Translations under genes and position numbers: made by a program
Origin: Chloracidobacterium sp.
GTDB taxonomy: Bacteria > Acidobacteriota > Blastocatellia > Pyrinomonadales > Pyrinomonadaceae
DNA: 64,000 nt
Reading direction: 5' to 3'
NCBI GenBank assembly: GCA_016716305.1
Contig: JADJWP010000002.1
Coordinates: 310,001-374,000 of the forward strand
The notes under the pieces: model-generated
The model's database searches: none
Seen by the model: the letters and a program-made list of their open reading frames with translations, nothing else
Told to the model about the DNA's origin: nothing
Shown: in pieces, positions 25,964 to 35,053 of the stretch
Numbering within the stretch: the stretch's first letter is position 1
Layout of the letters: each line of letters starts with the position of its first letter

Positions 25964-26854
25964 CTATGGTTTTCTGGGCGCCCGTAGTGTGAGTACAGCG
26001 ATCTCGGGCGGCACCAGAAAACGGAACGGCATGATGCTTGTACCTATGCCGGTCGTTACAAAAAGGTGCCTGCCGTCTTCCTTTATATGGCCGGAAACAT
26101 ACTTCTGACCGAAAGACGAAGGCACCAGCGGCGAGCCGACTATCGGTAGCCAGACCTGCCCGCCGTGACTGTGGCCGGCGATCATGAGCCGGAAGCGGTC
26201 ACCGAGACTCTTGTGATAGTTGAGAACGTGAAAAACGTCGGGACTGTGTTCTAGAACAATAAAATCGCCGTTGGCATACGGCTGGCTGACCCCGCGGACC
26301 ATTGCATCGAACGTGTACCACGAATCGAGCCTAAGATGGTCTTTCAGCCCAAGGATGTTTAGCTTTTTTCCTCCCCTTTCGATAACGGCGATCTCGTTTT
26401 GCAGGACAATATACCCAATGTTACCGAGTGATGAGGCAATTGTCTGATCACTGTGCCACCCGTCGTGATTTCCCAAAACGACAAATACGCCAAACTTCGA
26501 TTCGATCCCCGAGAGCCCGTCCGCGATCTCGCTAACGGGCATGAGTATCGATTTCCGATCGGACGTGTTCGCTACATAATCGCCGAGCATGACGACCGCG
26601 TCAGGTTGCTGTCGGTTTATCTGTCTGACGATCTCGCGAAGCTTCTCGTGATCGATTCCGTTCGAGCCGCCGTGAATGTCGGAAACTGCTACGATCTTTA
26701 GTCCGTCAAATGCCGGTTCGAGCCCCGTAACAACGATCTCGCTGCTGTTTATGACAAGACGTCTCGGTTCAATGAAATATGCATATCCCAACAAAGCGAA
26801 CGCGACAGCGGTCGTTAGCAGAACAATGTAGATATTTTTGATCGGGAATGCCAT
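25964..26854 (-). CDS. membrane-anchored metallophosphoesterase (YaeI/calcineurin-like), copy 2
   Basis: 296 residues. N-terminal membrane helix (about 7-27), then a calcineurin-like phosphoesterase with all metal motifs: VSDIHGGS (DxH), VVMLGDYVA (GDxxD-type), VVLGNHDGWHSD (GNHD), and AGHSHGGQVWLP (GHxHxxQ). Such YaeI-like proteins hydrolyse lipid or small phosphoesters at the outer face of the inner membrane. It starts directly after the stop of a paralogue (26855-27742), with zero bases between, so they are one transcript. The two proteins share the layout and the YAYFIEPR segment after the membrane helix, so this is a tandem duplication that has diverged. Confidence 0.88.
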   Translation of the reverse strand: MAFPIKNIYIVLLTTAVAFALLGYAYFIEPRRLVINSSEIVVTGLEPAFDGLKIVAVSDIHGGSNGIDHEKLREIVRQINRQQPDAVVMLGDYVANTSDRKSILMPVSEIADGLSGIESKFGVFVVLGNHDGWHSDQTIASSLGNIGYIVLQNEIAVIERGGKKLNILGLKDHLRLDSWYTFDAMVRGVSQPYANGDFIVLEHSPDVFHVLNYHKSLGDRFRLMIAGHSHGGQVWLPIVGSPLVPSSFGQKYVSGHIKEDGRHLFVTTGIGTSIMPFRFLVPPEIAVLTLRAPRKP

Positions 26855-27742
26855 CTATTGGGCGGCGTTCAACGTGACGACATTGATCTCTGGCGGAACT
26901 CGGAATCGGAACGGCAGGACACTGGTCCCAACACCGCTGGAAACATACACATGCTTGCCGTCGACGATGGCATGGCCATCCATGAACCGTTTGTCATTAA
27001 AGACAGCGAACGGGCCTATGATCGGCCAATTGAGTTGTCCTCCGTGCGTATGCCCCGAAAACATAATGGCGAAGCCCTCAGGCATTTGCAGCGAGGAATC
27101 GGGATTATGAGTCAGGGCGATGATGTTCGTTTTTTCGGCAAGTGCCTCAAATGGTTCGAGCGGTACACGCCGGTTGCGGTAAAGATCTTCGATGCCCCAA
27201 AGCCTCACCTTTTCGCCGTTGATCTCTATTTCCTGGATCTCGTTCTGCAGGACGGTGATCCCGGCAACCTCTTCGAACTTGCGATGGATGTTCGGCTCGT
27301 TGTGATACCAATCGTGGTTGCCAATGATCGCAAATACTCCGTATTTCGCCTTGAAGCCCTTGAGGCTGGCAGCTATGTCATCGACCGGAACCCATAGTTC
27401 AGTTCGGTCCGTTCCTTCTGGCTTCCGTCTTGCCTCGCGGTCCCAAACGCGTTCGCTGACGTAATCGCCGAGCAGAACGATAAGGTCGGGGTTCTGCGCA
27501 TTTGCCTGTTCGACGACGTAGCGGATGCGCTCAGGCGGCGCCCAATTCGAGCCGGTATGAAGATCGGCGATCGTAACGACCTTGAGTCCGTTGAGATTCG
27601 GACTCCAATGCGGGATAGTCAGTGTGTCGTGTATAACAACGAACTGCCGCGGTTCGATAAAATAGGCATAAGAAAGAAATGCCGCCAAGAGCAAAATTAT
27701 CACGCTGAAAACGATTCCGATTCGCTTAAGCCATTTCTTCAT
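26855..27742 (-). CDS. membrane-anchored metallophosphoesterase (YaeI/calcineurin-like), copy 1
   Basis: 295 residues from the ATG at 27742, picked for AGGAG eight bases upstream and for a proper membrane helix (KKWLKRIGIVFSVIILLLAAF); longer open frame upstream is not needed. Metal motifs: IADLHTGS, VLLGDYVSE, IIGNHDWYHN, LTHNPD and SGHTHGGQLNWP. Same fold and layout as the following gene. It lies 25 bp downstream of the UbiD-family gene on the same strand, so all three may be an operon. Confidence 0.88.
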   Translation of the reverse strand: MKKWLKRIGIVFSVIILLLAAFLSYAYFIEPRQFVVIHDTLTIPHWSPNLNGLKVVTIADLHTGSNWAPPERIRYVVEQANAQNPDLIVLLGDYVSERVWDREARRKPEGTDRTELWVPVDDIAASLKGFKAKYGVFAIIGNHDWYHNEPNIHRKFEEVAGITVLQNEIQEIEINGEKVRLWGIEDLYRNRRVPLEPFEALAEKTNIIALTHNPDSSLQMPEGFAIMFSGHTHGGQLNWPIIGPFAVFNDKRFMDGHAIVDGKHVYVSSGVGTSVLPFRFRVPPEINVVTLNAAQ

Positions 27743-27767
27743 TCGATAAGCTCCTGCTGACTCTTGT

Positions 27768-29525
27768 TTACGACCGACCAAAATACTCGTTCCAACGTTC
27801 ATCGACGAGCTTGGCGATATCGGCTCGAACCTCGACGACACCGGGATACCAAGGCTTCATACGAGCGTCGATGACTATCGGCGACCCATAAGCGATATGA
27901 TTGTTCCGGACTTCCGCGGTTCCGGCCGAAATATCGGTTGCCGGATCGAACCGAGTCCACGTCGCCCAAAGGAACTTATCCGTGTATCTCGCGACATCGG
28001 CGTCGTCGTGGATCACGACGACCTGCCAATCGTCGAACATGCCCGAGGCGGCAAGGCGTTTCCCGAGTTCCCTCTCACTCTCGAACGCTTCGCCCTCGAC
28101 GACCAGACAACCGCCGCAAACCGGCAACGCCTTCCGGACGCCGGGCGGAAGCTCGCCGCTGAACTCGCGAACGAGGTCTCTTCTCGCATCACCGGTCCCC
28201 ATCAAAATGGCTTTACTGCCATGATTTATCTTTCCACTTGCGTAATCGAGCGTATCGAAAGCCGTTTGGGATAAGATGAAAAGATCACGCTGCCAATCGA
28301 CCCGGGCGAGAATGTACTCGAACAGCGACCCAAAATCGCGCAGGTCCTGTTCTTTGTCGGTAAGCAGCAAGAATTTTGTCAGAGCAAGCTGTCCTTCTCC
28401 AAGTATCCGGAATCCTGCAGAGAGCGCCTCACGGCCGTATCGTTCTTTCACGACTGCCGCAGCGAGCGAATGAAAACCAGTCTCGCCGTAACTCCAAAGA
28501 TCCTTCACCGCCGGCATCACCAGTGGGAAAAGGGGCGAAAGCAGTTCTTGCAAATAATCGCCGATAAAGAAATCTTCCTGACGCGGCTTTCCGACGACGG
28601 TCGCCGGATAAATGGCATCCCTTCGGTGAAAGACGGCGTCCGCGTGGAAGACCGGATACTCATGCGCAAGCGAATAATAACCGTAATGATCGCCAAAAGG
28701 CCCCTCGGGACGGCGTTCGTCCGGCGGAACATAGCCGCAGATCGCAAACTCTGCTTCCGAGAGCAAACGGTGGTGGCCGGCGATCGGGTTGTCAGCGACG
28801 CCGATCTTCGAATCGGCGAGTAAAGATGCGAGCATGAGTTCGGGAACGTCCTCCGGCAAAGGCGCGATCGCTGCAAGGATCATAGCCGGCGGGCCACCGA
28901 GAAAGATCGTAACCGGAAGTGATTCGCGTCGCTGTTCGGCTTCGAAGTAATGAAATCCGCCGCCCTTGCCGATCTGCCAGTGTATTCCGGTCGTATTCTT
29001 GTCATACCGCTGGATACGATACATGCCGAGATTCGGCTTGTGGGATGAGGGGCTCTCTGTGTAAACCAGCGGCAGCGTGATGAAATGCCCGCCGTCCTCA
29101 TGCCATAGTTGAAGAAGGGGTAGCTTTTCAAGATCGACCTGCGGCTGACGCGATTCGAGCACCGGCGGACTTCGAACCGTTCTGGTTCCCAGCCGCAATG
29201 CGGTCAAACCCATATCTCGGTAGCCCCATAGCTTCCCGATCTTGGGTGGGACGAGAATATCGACCATTTCGACGGCTCGTTTTACAAACTCTAGCGGACG
29301 TTTCCCAAATGCCAGTTCAATACGCTTTACGGTGCCGAATAGATTAGTGACAACCGGGAATGTGGAACCCTTTACATTGGAAAAAAGCAATGCCTTGCCC
29401 TGCTCTTCGATAACACGTCGATGTATCTCAGCGATCTCAAGATACGGATCAACCTCGGCTGAGACCTCGGTGAGTTGATCCTCTTTCCGAAGGACTTCGA
29501 TGAACGACCGCAGATTCTTGTGCAT
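27768..29525 (-). CDS. UbiD-family decarboxylase
   Basis: 585 residues. The N-terminal LRSFIEVLRKEDQLTEV, FSNVKGSTFPVVTNLFGT, the central IHWQIGKGGGFHYFEAEQRRE and FLGGPPAMILAAIAPLPEDVPE, and CGYVPPDERRPEGPFGDHYGYYS (metal/prFMN site with the conserved Glu) are all typical. UbiD enzymes use prenylated FMN to remove carboxylate from aromatic acids; in this size class they serve menaquinone or ubiquinone biosynthesis. No ubiX-like flavin prenyltransferase or other quinone gene lies in the window, so the pathway is inferred. About 90 residues longer than E. coli UbiD, which is normal for the menaquinone-type subgroup. Confidence 0.85.
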   Translation of the reverse strand: MHKNLRSFIEVLRKEDQLTEVSAEVDPYLEIAEIHRRVIEEQGKALLFSNVKGSTFPVVTNLFGTVKRIELAFGKRPLEFVKRAVEMVDILVPPKIGKLWGYRDMGLTALRLGTRTVRSPPVLESRQPQVDLEKLPLLQLWHEDGGHFITLPLVYTESPSSHKPNLGMYRIQRYDKNTTGIHWQIGKGGGFHYFEAEQRRESLPVTIFLGGPPAMILAAIAPLPEDVPELMLASLLADSKIGVADNPIAGHHRLLSEAEFAICGYVPPDERRPEGPFGDHYGYYSLAHEYPVFHADAVFHRRDAIYPATVVGKPRQEDFFIGDYLQELLSPLFPLVMPAVKDLWSYGETGFHSLAAAVVKERYGREALSAGFRILGEGQLALTKFLLLTDKEQDLRDFGSLFEYILARVDWQRDLFILSQTAFDTLDYASGKINHGSKAILMGTGDARRDLVREFSGELPPGVRKALPVCGGCLVVEGEAFESERELGKRLAASGMFDDWQVVVIHDDADVARYTDKFLWATWTRFDPATDISAGTAEVRNNHIAYGSPIVIDARMKPWYPGVVEVRADIAKLVDERWNEYFGRS

Positions 29526-29667
29526 ATTTCCGTTACAACGCTAAAATCAATTGAAACAAAGCAATCGCGAAACGGCAAACCAAAGCCAATATCAAAACTT
29601 CTACATGCGAGAGAAACCATTATTCAGCACTCCGCATCAAACCCAGCCTAGCTTATCGGATCCCGAT

Positions 29668-30978
29668 ATGGTCACGGTCACAATTATGCTAATCAGAACT
29701 CTCCTCGTTTCATTGCTTGTTAGCTGCCACTTTACTGTATTCGCGCAGACGGCTGACCAGATGCGCTCCGCTGCCGAGGCAGAGCAGGCAGCCGTCAAGG
29801 CCTACCGGGCAAGAGAAAACGGCGAATTCCTTCTTCAGATCGCGAAAGCCAATTCAGATCGTCCAAATCATCCGCGGCTGATCTACAATCTCGCCATTGC
29901 TAAAACGCTTAATGGCCTGCACACCGAAGCTCTGGATCTACTCGAACGGTTGGCCAAAATGGGTCTTTCTTACTCCTTTGAACGGAACGAGGACCTGAAG
30001 CCCTTGTTCGAAAACGAACGCTTCAAAGCGATCGTGTCACAGATCGCAAGCAATCGGATCCCGATTAATGCCAGCGAGAAGATCTTCGAGGTCGATGACA
30101 AAACACTCATCGCTGAGAGCGTTGCTTTCGACCCGAGGTCCGGATCGTATTTTGTAGGCAGCGTGCATCGCCGAAAGATCATTGAGATCGATAGAACCGG
30201 AAAGCAATCCGAATATTCAAGGCCAGAGGACGGACTGTGGAGCGTGCTTGGTTTAAGGGTCGATACGGCACGCGGTTACCTTTGGGCTGCAAGTTCGGCT
30301 GTACCGCAAATGGCGGGATTTAAGGAATCTGACAAGGGGCGTGCCGGAATCTTTAAGTATGACCTTCGTACCAGAAAACTGCTGCGGGCCTTTCTCTTGC
30401 CGACCGGTGAGTCACACCTTCTCGGTGATCTATTGGTCGATGGCGAGGGCAATGTCTACGCGACCGACAGCGTTTCACCAAACATCTACAGAATAGATCT
30501 TCGAAAGAACGAAATTTCACTATTTCTTAGTTCCGACCGTTTTTCCTCTCTCCAGGGTCTGGCATTTGGGAAGCGGAACGAGGAGTTGTTCGTTGCCGAT
30601 TATTCCAAGGGTGTATTCCGTATCGACGTCGCGACAAAGGCGATCACGCAGATGAAGCCCGCCGATCACGTTACATTATTGGGTATCGACGGCCTTTATT
30701 ACTATCGGGGGCAGCTGATCGCGATCCAGAACGGTGTGAATCCTAACCGCGTCGTTCGTTTTCAACTGCGCGGAAACGAGATCAGTGAGACTCGAACGCT
30801 GGAAGCCAATCATCCGGACTTCATGGAACCAACTCTCGGTACTCTCATCGGTGACGAACTGATCTACGTAGCCAACAGCCAGTGGCCATTAGTGAACGAA
30901 AAAGCCGAACTTACGCTTGAAAAACTACGTCCTCCCGTGGTTCTTAGGCTCAATCTAAAAAAGGCGCTGGCAAAATGA
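29668..30978 (+). CDS. secreted SMP-30/gluconolactonase-like beta-propeller protein
   Basis: 436 residues from the ATG at 29668; another ATG six codons on also gives the signal peptide (LIRTLLVSLLVSCHFTVFAQ), and neither has a clear ribosome site. Residues about 25-120 are helical and resemble a TPR-like pair (RLIYNLAIAKTLNGLHTEALDLLERL). Residues about 125-436 carry propeller-like strands: VAFDPRSGSYFVGSVHRRKI, GLRVDTARGYLWAAS, LLVDGEGNVYATDS and LAFGKRNEELFVADYSKGV, in the style of SMP-30/NHL proteins. Probably periplasmic. Enzyme or binding function unknown. The stop codon lies inside the loop of a terminator that serves the opposite strand. Confidence 0.75.
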   Translation: MVTVTIMLIRTLLVSLLVSCHFTVFAQTADQMRSAAEAEQAAVKAYRARENGEFLLQIAKANSDRPNHPRLIYNLAIAKTLNGLHTEALDLLERLAKMGLSYSFERNEDLKPLFENERFKAIVSQIASNRIPINASEKIFEVDDKTLIAESVAFDPRSGSYFVGSVHRRKIIEIDRTGKQSEYSRPEDGLWSVLGLRVDTARGYLWAASSAVPQMAGFKESDKGRAGIFKYDLRTRKLLRAFLLPTGESHLLGDLLVDGEGNVYATDSVSPNIYRIDLRKNEISLFLSSDRFSSLQGLAFGKRNEELFVADYSKGVFRIDVATKAITQMKPADHVTLLGIDGLYYYRGQLIAIQNGVNPNRVVRFQLRGNEISETRTLEANHPDFMEPTLGTLIGDELIYVANSQWPLVNEKAELTLEKLRPPVVLRLNLKKALAK

Positions 30979-30988
30979 CCAACGCCTT
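30956..30988 (-). terminator. Rho-independent terminator for the M16 peptidase operon, inside the 3' end of the convergent gene
   Basis: Read on the minus strand: AAGGCGTTGG (30988-30979), 8-base loop, CCAGCGCCTT (30970-30961, one mismatch), then a run of T (30962-30956). The loop contains the TGA stop codon of the plus-strand propeller gene (30976-30978). No T-run exists in the plus direction, so it serves the minus strand. Confidence 0.7.
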
Positions 30989-31010
30989 AACATCGTTGTC
31001 TCAGACAAAC

Positions 31011-32540
31011 TCAACTGGTTTTTCTTAAACCCGGTCTCGTGATATCCAACTCCGCCACCGGGATCACGTTGACAGCCCTATCCGGGAATCTCTTGGCAAG
31101 ATCAGCCTTGAACTTCGAATAGTCGCCGACGATTATTATATCGCCGCCGAGAAGATGGGCCTTTGCGAAATCCCGGATCTGGGCGTCGGTCACACCGCCG
31201 ACGTCTGTCACATATGAATTCAACGTTGTATTGGGCAAATCGAACGTATAGAGGTCAGCGAGTGCATTAACGAGTCCGCCGGTTGTCTCGATATTGCGCC
31301 CAAATCCACCTGTGAGTACGGCCTTACGCGGATCCAGTTCTGCCGGCAGCACTTCACCAGTCGTTAACCTGTTTACTTCGGCGATCATCAGCTCAGCCAC
31401 TTCCGGCGCTGATTCATTCTTCGTTTGGGTCCGAGCCGTGAACCGTGCGGCGGCGGGTCGCCATGCAAATCCGCTGCCCGCCCCGTAGCTCAGACCCCGT
31501 TTAATCCGAATTTCCTGGTTCAGCCGCGATGAATAACCGCCACCGAGTAGCGAGTTAAGAACAGCTGACGGGTAAAAATCAGTCTTTTCAAACCGCCGAA
31601 CGCCGTTCAACGATCTGGCGTAGGTTACGGCCGCCTGTCCGGAATCCGGTACGTCGATAACCAAAAGCCGATTTGATGCTGTCGAGTTTGAACCTGACGA
31701 CGGAAGAGCCGTATATCTTGCCTCCTGAGCATCGCTCGCCCAAGAACCAAAATATTTCTCAGCGAGTTGAGTTGCCGCGGCCGCTGAAATGTCACCTGCG
31801 AAGATCAGGACCGAAGATCTAGGACCTATTTGTTTATTGTAGAAGGCGCGTAGATCATCGACCGCGATACTTTCGATGCTTGCGGTCGTGCCACCCGCGG
31901 GGTGTTCATTAAAGGTATATCGGCTGGCGACATAGCCGGCGATAAAACCGGGCTGCGTAAGGTTGTAAGTCAGTCCGTCGATCGCCTGAGTTTTGAGAAG
32001 ATCTAGTTCGGACCGTGGAAAGGTCGGATTTCGAACGACATCGGCCATGATGGACATTGCTTTTTCGATCTTGTCCGACGTAACGCCGATCGTCACAGCC
32101 GAACTGTTCCAACCCGCGCCTGAATTGATGCCGCCCCCCAGAAACTCGATCTCTTGTGCTATCTGTTCAGCGGAGCGCGTTCTCGTTCCTTTCGTCAGCA
32201 TCGACGTGGTCAGATCAGCAAGGCCCGCCTTTTCCAACGATTCGTTGTAAGCTCCGGTGCGAATTAGTAGTTGTACCGTTATCATCGGGATCGACCGCTT
32301 TTCAACGACCGATACCGTCAAACCATTCTTCAACGTTGTCTCTTTTATCGCCGGAATCGTTACCGAACGTGCCGGGCCGGGCCTCGGTTCCTGCGATAAA
32401 GATGGAACGACCGAAGCGCAAATGATGATCATCGTGACGAAGATCGTAATGATCGCCGCGGTTCTTGTCGTATTATGCTGATACTGACCTGCGTGTCGAT
32501 CTCTGCCGATTGGCGACCGGAGAGGTTGATTAGTTTTCAT
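31011..32540 (-). CDS. M16 family peptidase-like protein, catalytically inactive partner
   Basis: 509 residues. N-terminal membrane or signal helix (about 28-50, TAAIITIFVTMIIICASVV) followed by an M16 fold (VEKRSIPMITVQLLIRTGAYNES). At the place of the zinc motif HxxEH it has AGLADLTTSML, so the zinc site is absent, as in the non-catalytic subunit of M16B pairs. The C-terminal M16 half has RLNQEIRIKRGLSYGAGSG, the substrate-binding R/Y region of these enzymes. The start has GGAGGTGAAG a few bases upstream and overlaps the end of the active partner by 11 bases. The two probably form a periplasmic heterodimer that degrades peptides. Confidence 0.87.
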   Translation of the reverse strand: MKTNQPLRSPIGRDRHAGQYQHNTTRTAAIITIFVTMIIICASVVPSLSQEPRPGPARSVTIPAIKETTLKNGLTVSVVEKRSIPMITVQLLIRTGAYNESLEKAGLADLTTSMLTKGTRTRSAEQIAQEIEFLGGGINSGAGWNSSAVTIGVTSDKIEKAMSIMADVVRNPTFPRSELDLLKTQAIDGLTYNLTQPGFIAGYVASRYTFNEHPAGGTTASIESIAVDDLRAFYNKQIGPRSSVLIFAGDISAAAATQLAEKYFGSWASDAQEARYTALPSSGSNSTASNRLLVIDVPDSGQAAVTYARSLNGVRRFEKTDFYPSAVLNSLLGGGYSSRLNQEIRIKRGLSYGAGSGFAWRPAAARFTARTQTKNESAPEVAELMIAEVNRLTTGEVLPAELDPRKAVLTGGFGRNIETTGGLVNALADLYTFDLPNTTLNSYVTDVGGVTDAQIRDFAKAHLLGGDIIIVGDYSKFKADLAKRFPDRAVNVIPVAELDITRPGLRKTS

Positions 32541-33879
32541 TGGTCTTCACCTCCGCCTTCGCTTGGTTGTAATAGATCACGACGCGATTGTTGTCTTTCA
32601 TATATTGCCGCATTACACGCTGGATATCGGCCGGCGTCACGGCCTGTAGTTTTTCGACCTCATCATTTACAGCTTTCGGATCGCCAAGGTAAGCAATGGC
32701 TCGCTCGATGATTATCGCCCGGCCATCGTTATTTTCTCGTTGTTGGATCGCCGATGAGATCACTTGATTCTTAGCCTTTTCCAACTCCTGGGCCGTCACG
32801 GGTGCATCCTGCATCTTTTTGATCTCGGCCAGCAACCCCTTTTCAAGAGACTCCGACGTACCGGTATCGGAGGCGATGCCGACCAACGTTATCAGCCCTC
32901 TATCTACCCTGATGTCTGCCCGGAAAGACGCGTCCTGAGCTATCTTTTGATTACGTACGAGTTCAATATACATTCGTGAGCTTGCGCCGCCTGAAAGTAT
33001 ATTCTGAGCAAGAATTAGAGCCGGCACGTCGGGGCTCTTTGGACCTGGGGCGAGATATGTAATGGCGACCGCCGGAAACGGCACGATCGGGGCAAATTCG
33101 GCATATCGCCTTTCGGCAGTCCAGTCAGGCTCGGTGACATTCACTCGAGGAATATTTCCGGCTGGTTTCGAGATCTTTCCAAAATACTTATCGACCCATG
33201 CAGTCAACTGCGCTTCGTCAAAATCGCCGACGACGATCAGGACCGCGTTGTCCGGACGATAAAACTCGCGATAAAACTTCTGGGCATCCGCCGGAGTTGC
33301 TGCGTCAAGCTCTTCAAGATTTCCGATCACGCCTCGCCGATACGGATGCCTTTGATATGAAAGGCTGTCTATCAACTCAAAAAAACGTCCATAAGGATTC
33401 GCCAGCACTCCCTGGCGAAACTCTTCTTTCACAACATCGCGCTCTGAATTGAAGTTTGTCTCGTCGACGTTCAGATTTACCATCCGGTCGGCCTCGGCCC
33501 ATAACAGAACTTCAAGATGGTTCGATGGAACGACCTCGTAATAATTCGTGTAGTCTGGCCAGGTCGAAGCGTTGTTAAAACCGCCTACGTCCTCGGTCAA
33601 CCGGTCCAACTTTTCGTTTGGCATGTTTTTGGTCGATTTGAACATCATGTGTTCGAACATATGTGCAAAACCGGACCGTCCGGGGGGATCGTTCTTGCCC
33701 CCGACGTTATACCAAACATGTATCGAAACCGTCGGGCTCGAGGTGTCGCGATGGGTCACGACTCGCAGCCCATTTGAAAGCGTGCGTTCCTTGATCGCCA
33801 GCGGCGGCACCTTAATCTGGGCGACCGCCGTAACACTAAGCAGCAACAACGAACAACACAATATCTTCAGCATTTTCAT
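32530..33879 (-). CDS. M16 family zinc metallopeptidase, active subunit
   Basis: 449 residues with a signal peptide (about 1-20, LLLLSVTAVAQ). The inverted zinc motif is intact: FAHMFEHMMF with His73, Glu76 and His77, and a third-ligand Glu near 152-153 in SERDVVKEEFRQ. C-terminal half-domain: SSRMYIELVRNQKIAQDAS. It cleaves peptides in the periplasm. It is the first gene of a two-gene operon with its inactive paralogue, overlapping by 11 bases; a terminator follows at 30956-30988. Confidence 0.9.
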   Translation of the reverse strand: MKMLKILCCSLLLLSVTAVAQIKVPPLAIKERTLSNGLRVVTHRDTSSPTVSIHVWYNVGGKNDPPGRSGFAHMFEHMMFKSTKNMPNEKLDRLTEDVGGFNNASTWPDYTNYYEVVPSNHLEVLLWAEADRMVNLNVDETNFNSERDVVKEEFRQGVLANPYGRFFELIDSLSYQRHPYRRGVIGNLEELDAATPADAQKFYREFYRPDNAVLIVVGDFDEAQLTAWVDKYFGKISKPAGNIPRVNVTEPDWTAERRYAEFAPIVPFPAVAITYLAPGPKSPDVPALILAQNILSGGASSRMYIELVRNQKIAQDASFRADIRVDRGLITLVGIASDTGTSESLEKGLLAEIKKMQDAPVTAQELEKAKNQVISSAIQQRENNDGRAIIIERAIAYLGDPKAVNDEVEKLQAVTPADIQRVMRQYMKDNNRVVIYYNQAKAEVKTNEN

Positions 33880-33990
33880 ATTTCACCAAATGAAATTTAG
33901 CAGCGACCGACGTACGAGAAAAAGTAGTTCGTTACCGATCGCATCAACTTGGATGCGAGCTGTCGCCAAACGGTGACGGGCGTGTATGCG

Positions 33991-34842
33991 CTATTGAGCG
34001 TAGTCGTAAAAGCCCTTTCCGGACTTTCGTCCGAGCCAGCCGGCATCGACGTACTTTTTAAGCAACGGGCACGGACGGTACTTGGGGTCGCCTAGGCCTT
34101 CATGGAGGACGTTGAGGATCGCGAGGCATACATCAAGGCCAATGAAATCAGCTAAGGTTAACGGACCCATTGGATGGTTCATGCCGAGTTTCATGATCTC
34201 ATCGATCGCTTCCTTTGTAGCAACGCCTTCATGGAGGGCAAAAACGGCCTCATTGATCATCGGCATGAGTACACGGTTAGAGACGAATCCGGGATAGTCA
34301 TTACATTCGACCGGGACCTTCCCGAGTCTTTCCGATAGTTGCTTTACCGTCGCATATGTCTCGTCAGAGGTCGCGATCCCGCGAATTACCTCAACCAGCT
34401 TCATTAATGGAACTGGATTGAAAAAATGCATTCCAATGACCCTATCAGGCCTGGCCGTTACAGCAGCGATCTTCGTGATCGAGATCGAGGAAGTGTTCGA
34501 TGAAAGAATAGCGTCCGGCCCACAGATCGAATCAAGCTGTTGAAAGATGCTTTTCTTTATCTCGAAATTCTCGGTTGCCGCTTCGACGACGAGAGCACAT
34601 TCCTTGAGGTCATTAAGTTCGGTCGTAACCTTGATGCGTCCGAGGATCTTCGACCGCTGTTCCTCGGTCATAGTCTCTTTTTTTACGAACCGGTCAAGAC
34701 TCTTTCCAATGTTCGCGAGGCCTCGTTCGACGAGTTCAGGTTTTACGTCACACATAACGACGTCAAATTCCGCGCCAGAGGCAGTCTGGGCGATGCCGTT
34801 CCCCATTGTTCCGGCACCGATCACTCCGATAGATATGGTCAT
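33991..34842 (-). CDS. hbd: 3-hydroxybutyryl-CoA dehydrogenase
   Basis: 283 residues, the standard length of the short-chain monofunctional enzyme. NAD-binding GAGTMGNGIAQTAS at the N-terminus, catalytic His/Glu region in RVIGMHFFNPVPLMKLVEVI (His near 139), and the C-terminal FVSNRVLMPMINEAV and NHPMGPLTLADFIGLDVCL. It interconverts acetoacetyl-CoA and 3-hydroxybutyryl-CoA. It lies downstream of the thiolase on the same strand (211 bp gap) and probably works with it in short-chain acyl-CoA metabolism or fatty-acid oxidation. The gap contains no gene. Confidence 0.92.
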   Translation of the reverse strand: MTISIGVIGAGTMGNGIAQTASGAEFDVVMCDVKPELVERGLANIGKSLDRFVKKETMTEEQRSKILGRIKVTTELNDLKECALVVEAATENFEIKKSIFQQLDSICGPDAILSSNTSSISITKIAAVTARPDRVIGMHFFNPVPLMKLVEVIRGIATSDETYATVKQLSERLGKVPVECNDYPGFVSNRVLMPMINEAVFALHEGVATKEAIDEIMKLGMNHPMGPLTLADFIGLDVCLAILNVLHEGLGDPKYRPCPLLKKYVDAGWLGRKSGKGFYDYAQ

Positions 34843-35053
34843 TTGCTTTATCCCTTTAGAATTGATTTGGATCGAGAACGGAATAGAATATCGAAAGCCA
34901 CCTGCGAAAACAAAGACAGTGACGGGCAGCGTGTGTGGGCCGGTGATTTTGGTTCAAATCTATTCAGTCCGGTCGGCGGAACATGCAATATGATAACGGG
35001 TCGAAAAACAAACGTCTTCCAACCCGCACAAACTACCGAACTGGCCATTGGCG

